Source: Tetmemena sp. SeJ-2015 (taxonomy: Eukaryota; Ciliophora; Spirotrichea; Sporadotrichida; Oxytrichidae). Taken from it: a DNA stretch of 64,000 bases. Position 1 is the first letter of the stretch; each line of letters opens with the position of its first letter. Position numbers and translations under genes: made by a program. Shown here one piece after another: positions 46,875 through 64,000 of the stretch. Under the pieces are notes generated by a model. It was not told the origin of the DNA and did no database searches. It was given only the letters and a program-made list of their open reading frames with translations. Location of the stretch: assembly GCA_027382625.1 (NCBI GenBank), contig JAJKFJ010023567.1, positions 1-64,000 on the forward strand, given 5' to 3'.

Positions 46875-48650
46875 GTTAAATACCTACCTCGGTCAAATTT
46901 AAAAACTAAAAATAATTTGAGTTTGTCATAAATATACAAATTCTTTATTTGAATTAATTTAATAGAATGAGATGAGTTTGTCAAACAAATCATTAAGAGA
47001 TAATTCTTTATTTTAATCAATTATAGTAAAAATAGAAATAATAGAGAGAAATTAAAAATAATTATTAAAAACATGAGTGAACGTTTATATTTTAAGGCTT
47101 GATATCTCGATGTATAATTCCATTTTATTTTCTGTTTGATTTAATTATATTTAAATTTGAATTCAAACTATTTAAACTTATATTATTTAATTAAAACATA
47201 TAAATATGGGTATCAATGGAAAGCCCATTAAAAAGTAGAAAGTTTTTGTCCTGTTGACTTTGGCTGAATCTAATATTTAATGGCATGACCTAAAAAATAT
47301 GTTTAATTTGTTTTTAATTGGTGGTGGCTGACATCAAAGTGAGGTTGACTCCATTATTTATTAGATTTAAGAAATATATCAAGGATAAAGTCCTATTTAT
47401 TTTAATTTATCTTTCAATCTATCCCAAAATCGCTCAAATTGAGCACTTTTACCTGAAAGCACAAAGACAACTGAAATTAAGAAGCTCATTCAACCTATTA
47501 TAACGAATAAAACGCAATCTTTTATTTAATTTAAATTTCCAAAAATTATTTCTATTTTTTCAATAATAAAAATAAATAATATTCCAAGTAATAAAAATCT
47601 TTATTTAAATAATTCCATTGATGAAATTAATATAAATTAAATAAGAATTGAATCTTTCTCCAATTTATTTTTTTAATTTAATTTTGTAGAGATACAAAAT
47701 TGTATCTAATAGTTTAAATTTAATAAATAAATAAATTTAAATAAATAATTATCTGATTTAATAATTTAAAGTCTCTTAGGCCCTCAATTATTATTCTAAA
47801 ATTATGATAAGAATGTTTGTTTACGTAATCAAAGCATCATAAATTATTTACTAATGAATTGAATAACTTTCGTTTTTTAATTGCAAATCAACCAAGGATT
47901 AAATAATATTCTATATCTTAACTTTATTTGGTTGTAACTTTTTTATTTTCCATATCGATTCTTGAATTGCAAATTTATTATAAAAAATAAAATTATATTT
48001 TTTTCCTCAATATATCTCTAGCAAATATGCAATATAAATTTAAAAATTAAAATATGTTTTATGATTTATAATTTAAATTAATAAATTTTGTTGCTGGTTT
48101 GAATAGCTTCGTTATTGTATAAATAAATTTGATGCTAATATTCCTAGTTAAATTAATTCATCGAATTATAAATAAAATTCAAAACCTTTAAATTTTATAA
48201 TTGATCTTAAATAAATTAAACAAAAGTTTCCTTTAAATACAATATTATCTACTAAATAAAACATTATTTTTCATTCAATAATAAAACAACTTTAATTAAC
48301 TAAATCAAATTAAAAATATATTTATTTTTTATAAGTGTTATCTGTAACAGATTAGTAGCTTTAGACTAACTTATACTTATAAAGTTAAGAAATTTGAGAC
48401 AGCATGCAATTTTATACAATAAAAAAAGTTGTAAGAGAATTAAAAGTATAGAGGTATCATTTTCATTAAATTTTAATAATTTAATTCAAATATTTATTCT
48501 CCAGCTGCAATGCCGTTTAAAGATAAAATATATGTTAATTTCATTAATTCTTGTTTTTGGAAAACTATCGAACTTCAACAAAATCTTTTCTAAGGAAATC
48601 AATTAATTATTTAGTATAGTTAAAAATAAATAAGGATTAGGTGAAATTAA
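46875..48650. other. Long AT-rich stretch with at most a weak gene start
   Basis: Mostly simple AT-rich DNA. Around 47205-47500, a frame starting MGINGKPIKKQKVFVLLTLA is followed in another frame by VADIKVRLTPLFIRFKKYIK. This could be an interrupted small gene but is unsupported by homology. Nothing else recognised. Confidence 0.35.
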
Positions 48651-48655
48651 TTATG

Positions 48656-49287
48656 GGATGAATAAAAAAGGATTATCCACAGGTCATGAACAAGAAATAC
48701 AACGTTAAGTGTGACCTGAAGCATCAGAGCTCAAATTTAAAGCTGATAGCGCCAACTGAAAAACTTAATTTAAATAAAATTTATGAATTGATATTTACAA
48801 AGATGAAATAGAATAGCAAATTTTACTCCAAGACTTACCCTCCTCATCAAGCTGAGAACTGTTGAGGTGCCTCAACTCAAAGCAAAGAAGTTATTAGATT
48901 TGAGAACTATAACTTTTCTTAAGATCGCAGGTTTGATAATAGCAAGTACAGTTTAATTTAGAACTAAGAATTTGAGTATAAATGCAAAGACTGTTGATCC
49001 GATATTGTAAGTAACTATTTTTATAATATTTTTTAGAAGAGTCTTAAAATTGAAGAGTACATGGAAAAGAATGAATACTAAAAAAAAAGAAAGATTACCA
49101 ATCAGCTGTCTTGGAGTAAGAGTTGCTATTCTATTTCATCTTTGTAAATATCAATTCATAAATTTTATTTAAATTAAGTTTTTCAGTTGGCGCTATCAGC
49201 TTTAAATTTGAGCTCTGCTGCTTCAGGTCACACTTAACGTTGTATTTCTTGCTTCATGATCTGGGGATAATCTTTTTTATTCATCCT
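48656..49287. repeat. Large palindrome: 180-bp inverted duplication around a 270-bp loop
   Basis: Arms at 48656-48836 and 49107-49287 are about 93-95% identical in inverse orientation. Both contain GAAATACAACGTTAAGTGTG, GCTGATAGCGCCAACTGAAA and TTACTCCAAGAC. The left arm and loop are coding-like on the + strand (NVKCDLKHQSSNLKLIAPTE, then QAENC, then FENYNFSQDRRFDNSKYSLI). CTGTTGA, containing an in-frame TGA, occurs twice in the loop (about 48864 and 48990), 126 bp apart. Confidence 0.8.
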
Positions 49288-49702
49288 ATAATTTGAGAGC
49301 GAATTAAATAAAACTCCTCTTTTTGGGTTTACAATAATTTATGAAAATAGGAGCAAGCAATATTATCCTTACTGTTTAGTCTATATTAAATGAAATAATG
49401 CTGATACAATAAATTTAATTAACCAACTATGTAATTAAATTTAATAAAATATGCAAAAAAGTAAAATGTTGTTAAAAATCATTTTCTTATTCTTTTTATT
49501 CATCCTATTATAACGAATCAGATTCAATAAAAATAAGTACCTCAATCTTATATTAATTTCCCTGACTCAATTTATTTCTATTCTAAACATTACTATTTTA
49601 TTTAATGGTGTAAGAATTCAAAGATATATGAAAATAAAAAGTAAAAATTCTTAGCGATGACTATATTTGGCTATTAATCTCAAAATAGATGTTAAAATAA
49701 AT

Positions 49703-50325
49703 GGGGGGGGGCCTTTCCTCGTCATCCACTTTTTTCCATTAAAAATGAAAAAACATTATCTAGCCTAAAATCAGCCAAAAACGACAATTCATTAGTCTAA
49801 ATTCAAATCCAAACAGTCTAACCTACTCATATTCTTAAATTAAAAGAATTATCTTAAAGATTTAGCAGGTAGAGAACAGAAAAATTAATCTTTATGACGA
49901 CATTATAAAAAAACAAAATATATTTTTTATTATTAGAGCATATTTAAATAAAAATACATCACATAACAACAAAGATAGATCAAGATGTTAATTTTTAAAG
50001 TAATTAGGCTTTAATGCATGCTCTAGAATAAGAAGAGAATCCTAAATCGCTTATATATAAGTTTAGATATCTATGAGTTAATTTTATATTCATTAAGGCA
50101 TTTAATTTATTTAAATTATCTTTCCATTTGTTTAAAATTACATTTTTTTAAAATAAAGTTTCTTTCTAGGCTCTTCCAAATTCTCTAAATATAAGAATAA
50201 GAGTAGCTTAGACTCTTTGGATTTGAATTTGGACGAAAGAATTGTCGGTTTTGGCTGATTTTAGGCTAGATGATGATTTTTCATTTTTTCATGAAAAAAG
50301 TGGATGACGAGGAAAGGCCCCCCCC
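49703..50325. mobile_element. Long-TIR G-tract element, copy H3
   Basis: A 623-bp copy with the G-run/C-run ends and CCTTTCCTCGTCATCCAC repeats. It is flanked by the exact 8-bp duplication AAATAAAT (49695-49702 and 50326-50333). Shorter internally than H1 and H2. Non-coding. Confidence 0.88.
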
Positions 50326-50639
50326 AAATAAATTTTTTTAATTTTAGTTTATAATTGAAGGTATATACGTCAAGTTTTAAAGACCTAACTTGATTTAACT
50401 CTGCATTTTAATTTTAGTAAATTATGATATAATTTTTATTTCTATATTTATTTCAAGAAGATAATTAGGGTATAATTAAATAATCTCTTAAAAAATATCT
50501 GTGATTTATAACTGCTGAGATTATTAAACCCATTTTAATTGTAACTTTACTGATGTGGTTTTATATTAATTAGCGATATGATTGGCGAGTCTATTATATT
50601 AGTTTTTATACATGAATACCTGCCCTATTAGATAAGGAC

Positions 50640-51070
50640 TTACTCCTTATGGATCTGTAAATCATTTTGCTGGCAACCAGGTACTCTTTACAAATTTACT
50701 GCTGTCAGTTCTTGGATCACTTCCAATAGTCGCAAGAGGGTTAGGGAGTTACCACTCGCAGCACAGGGCAATAGGAATCCCTGCCATTCAAACCCTCCCT
50801 CACTCAGGGTGTAACCAGTCACTCGAGAGTCTCGAGAGGCAAGACTGAAATGTCTAGCAGATAGGTATAAGAGAGATTGCTCTCTTCCTTTGGTAGAAGA
50901 ACTCAAGATGTTCTTATCGGAGGTAACCTGTAACGGAAATCGCTTTGACCTCTAGTCCAGTAGTCCTTCCCAATTATTGCTTCCCCAAGACTTTGGTCAC
51001 TGGATGTCCGCCTCGTGTGCGATTTATTTCCACCAGTTGCTTGCCTGCTGGAATCCTGCCACATCAGTTA
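50640..51070 (-). pseudogene. Repeated protein family of unknown function (copy 3 of 3), frameshifted
   Basis: DNA alignment with the 19.3-kb copy is evident (AGGGCAATAGGAATC, CAAACCCTCCCT, AGGGTGTxA on the + strand). On the minus strand the equivalent of VREGLKYIDSYCPVL reads SEG then LNGRDSYCPVLRV, but frame changes occur on both sides, e.g. 4 bases fewer near 50815. It is probably decayed or IES-interrupted. Confidence 0.45.
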
Positions 51071-51164
51071 AGAGATAAGATTATATATAATTTAAATAAC
51101 TTATAATTCATTTCAAAATATAATTAAATATTTTATCAAATTATGATGGAAAAAATAAGCTTCC

Positions 51165-51490
51165 GTAAAAATGTCATTAAATTCGAAAATTATTAAATCA
51201 TTTGATTTGCAAATACTAAGGGTTTTATATCCTTCCAACTTATATTTGCAAGAACTCAATTCAGAGATATAAAACACACAAGTTTTAATGATTAAAATGA
51301 AGATGATAATGATGAGTAGGTGATATATATCTCACAACCAAGAGGTCCTATGTAGATGATTTAAGAATAAATTCATATTTATTTTCAATGACTATCGAAC
51401 AAGTTAAAGATCAAAAGTGAATAAGCCATTTTAATAACAGAATTTGTGATTCCCATTGATTTTTATTTATTTTTTAAACCATATCAGTTT
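51165..51490 (-). mobile_element. TATAG element type A, degenerate
   Basis: The body shows GGGTTTTATATCCTTCCAAC, AGAACTCAATTCAGAGATAT, AACACACAAGTTTTAATG and a late GAATTTGTGATTCCCATTGA block in type A order. Ends are not preserved. Confidence 0.55.
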
Positions 51491-51573
51491 AGTTTTTATG
51501 ATTTAACAATTTAATTTTATTAAGGAAAAATAAGAAACCCTAAAGGGTATATTCTTGATGTAACAGCTTAGTC

Positions 51574-51954
51574 ATGATCTAAACGCACAAAACCCACATC
51601 GAAAAACACTAAAAATGCCTAGGTCCATCCTCTAAGATCTCTGTGTCACGCTCATGGATATAGTTGAGAAAAATATAGGATAGATTTAATCTATAACCAC
51701 AAACTCTCTACATCGTTTGGTAATCACCTTCAAGCTGCAAAGCTGAAGTTCGTAGGATATCCCTCCTGAGTCACGTTGGTTATGAGAGTCAGCTCAATAA
51801 CACTTATCTTATTTATCAATCAGTGAGCAACAAACAACCTTACCTACCCCAGCTAAGTCAAGGTAATCCAAGCACACTTTGGTGCCACTTCACTGGTCTT
51901 AGGTTTTAACTTACTAATTCAATGATAAATATTAATCAAAAATAAAATATATGA
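51574..51954 (+). CDS. 126-aa ORF, unidentified
   Basis: ATG 51574 to TGA 51952-51954. It is polar, Ser/Gln/His-rich and moderately basic (MIQTHKTHIEKHQKCLGPSS; RISLLSHVGYESQLNNTYLI). The base composition is less AT-rich than its flanks, which favours coding, but the complementary strand is also partly open and there is no homology. It may be part of a larger interrupted gene. Confidence 0.4.
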
Positions 51955-51959
51955 TTGGA

Positions 51960-52920
51960 TATATACATTTATTATTTTGCATATTTCATTCAATTCAATC
52001 TGTGATTTTATTAAATAAATATTAAATAATTGAAAGTAATTATATTGATAAAATATTGGTGAGTCCTATTTGAGATCAATTAATATTTGCTTTGTGATTG
52101 TTTAGAATGCTCTCCGAGTGCCTCTGCATTTTATACTAGTATAATTTAATAATTCAATTGTATACTACTTCTCTACTAAGAGGAATTATTTATTATGCAT
52201 ATGAATTCTACTTTATCAAACTTTATAATTCTTAAGTATTTAATTCATTTTTTTTAACGATGGTTAGAATTAATCCAAAAATTTATTTGATAAAATAACT
52301 AATTTATAAATTAATGAATGTAAATTAAATTTTTAATTTTTGAATTATATAAACACTATTCGATAAATCATACAATTTTAATAGGTTATATCTTATAAAT
52401 TTTTTACTGGAGTGTTTAACTTGTATATTAGTAATGCATAATAACTCAAAAATTGGACAAAAGCTTTTAACGTATGCAAATTATATCTGCGCAAGAATTT
52501 TAAGCAGATTTTAAAAAAGATTAAGCCTATTATTTTATATTGATTATAAACAATGCTTAAGATAGAGATTTAACCACATAATATAAATTCAGTCAAACTT
52601 TCCATTCAAATTTATTAAGACATCTTCGGTTTAAAATAAGTATAAGACTATTAAAATTATTAAGATATATTTCATAATAAAATTTATAGACTATTAAAAT
52701 TATTAAGATATATTTTATAATATAATTTATTGAGTGGAAATAGTAAATAAATTGGAATAATATTTCAGTTTAATAAAATATGAATTTAAATTATTTTTCG
52801 TTTTATTTTAGTTATTTGTTTGAGTATTAGCCATATTCCTTGAATCGATGATAAGTTGTATAATTTGGATGTAATTAAGTTATATTGAATAAAATATTCT
52901 AAAGCAGTTATAATTTTAAT
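51960..52920. other. AT-rich stretch
   Basis: No gene recognised. A tandem-like duplication of about 45 bp (ACTATTAAAATTATTAAGAT twice) lies near 52645-52720. Confidence 0.4.
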
Positions 52921-52923
52921 TAA

Positions 52924-63420
<10,497 letters not shown>

Positions 63421-63600
63421 TCAATTCTAATTCATTAATTCTTTTTTCTTAAATATCTTAGTCTACAATTCAATAGTTTAAAAAAACATAAATATTTTAT
63501 TCAAATTTAAGATTACATATTGTATATTAAAATTATCAAGAGAAATGATGTCTATGTAATATCTATCATGTTTATGAATATTCAATTCAAAAAATCTGCA

Positions 63601-64000
63601 TATTAAAGATGAAAATTTAATTAAAATCGATGATTGGATAAAATAATAAATGAGAGTTGCAACTTCGTTTCAATTTAAATAATAGATTCACCCCTGATCA
63701 ACAGCTTGTTCGAAGGCAATCAAAAATTAATATGAGTTTCTTCTTTAATCATCTTCAAGCCCCTCTCAGCAGTGAGATATGCTTCGCATATTCTTCTTCT
63801 TTTTCGTTTTCAAACTATTAAAAACTTGTGTCGCTTATAATTTTTTACTGAGCGCTCCCACAAAAAGTTGTAAGAGCAAATGTTCTTGAAATTTCATGCT
63901 TTATCGAATGGTGTAATAATTGTTCAAATCTGAGATCCTTCATCAGTCACGATTTTTATCCATTTTAATTTAATATCTTATTTAATTCTCTTTTTTATTA
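63601..64000 (+). mobile_element. TATAG element type A, cut by the window end
   Basis: Starts TATTAAAGATGAAAATTTAA and carries the typical body (GAGAGTTGCAACTTCG, CCCCTCTCAGCAGTGAGATA, GTGTCGCTTATAATTTT, GAGCGCTCCCACAAAAAG). It ends in TCTTTTTTATTA, just before the expected right terminus. Located directly after MORN piece 3. Confidence 0.75.

Overview
The window looks like germline (micronuclear) DNA of a ciliate. It is very AT-rich. Conserved genes read TAA and TAG as glutamine and end only at TGA, and every conserved tryptophan I checked is TGG. Several recognisable genes are broken in mid-domain by non-coding segments that are flanked by short direct repeats (pointers of about 3-9 bp, varied in sequence). 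Removing one pointer copy plus the segment restores the frame and the family alignment. This is how internal eliminated sequences (IESs) behave. Arbitrary pointers fit a spirotrich (Oxytricha/Stylonychia-like) better than a strictly TA-bounded system, but the species cannot be named. Spliceosomal GT-AG introns of about 30-50 nt are also present.

Layout: 0-7.4 kb is mobile DNA: a G-tract TIR element, an inverted pair of TATAG elements, a LINE-like insertion with an intact 452-codon ORF and target duplication, and a 2.26-kb TIR transposon. 7.4-14.1 kb holds three + strand genes: a KDM5-like JmjN/JmjC demethylase, a CDP-alcohol phosphotransferase and a TMX-like thioredoxin membrane protein. 14.4-25 kb holds mainly minus-strand genes: a 17beta-HSD12/ketoacyl-CoA reductase-like SDR, whose largest IES contains two nested mobile elements, then several coiled-coil or Gln-rich genes. 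25.0-26.1 kb is a CoaD-type PPAT, followed by a broken ubiquitin-like gene. 27.1-35.4 kb is a large minus-strand TMEM94-like gene with other coding-like pieces lying in its gaps.

36-52 kb mixes TATAG elements, a GC-rich island, two palindromic gene-like loci, several unidentified genes, a Tc1/IS630-like transposase relic and a 0.5-kb TIR element carrying its own ORF. 52.9-63.4 kb is spanned by one MORN-repeat gene whose three visible coding pieces are separated by IESs of about 3.7 and 6.2 kb. These are full of repeats and other coding-like sequence.

The most notable signal is the TATAG repeat family (about 15 copies of about 0.4 kb). Its ends match the Tc1/mariner-derived IES consensus TAYAGYNR, and it interrupts at least three conserved genes, so its excision appears necessary for their expression. 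Because TGA is the only stop, chance open frames of 100 codons are common. I therefore give low confidence to unidentified ORFs without homology or a restored frame.
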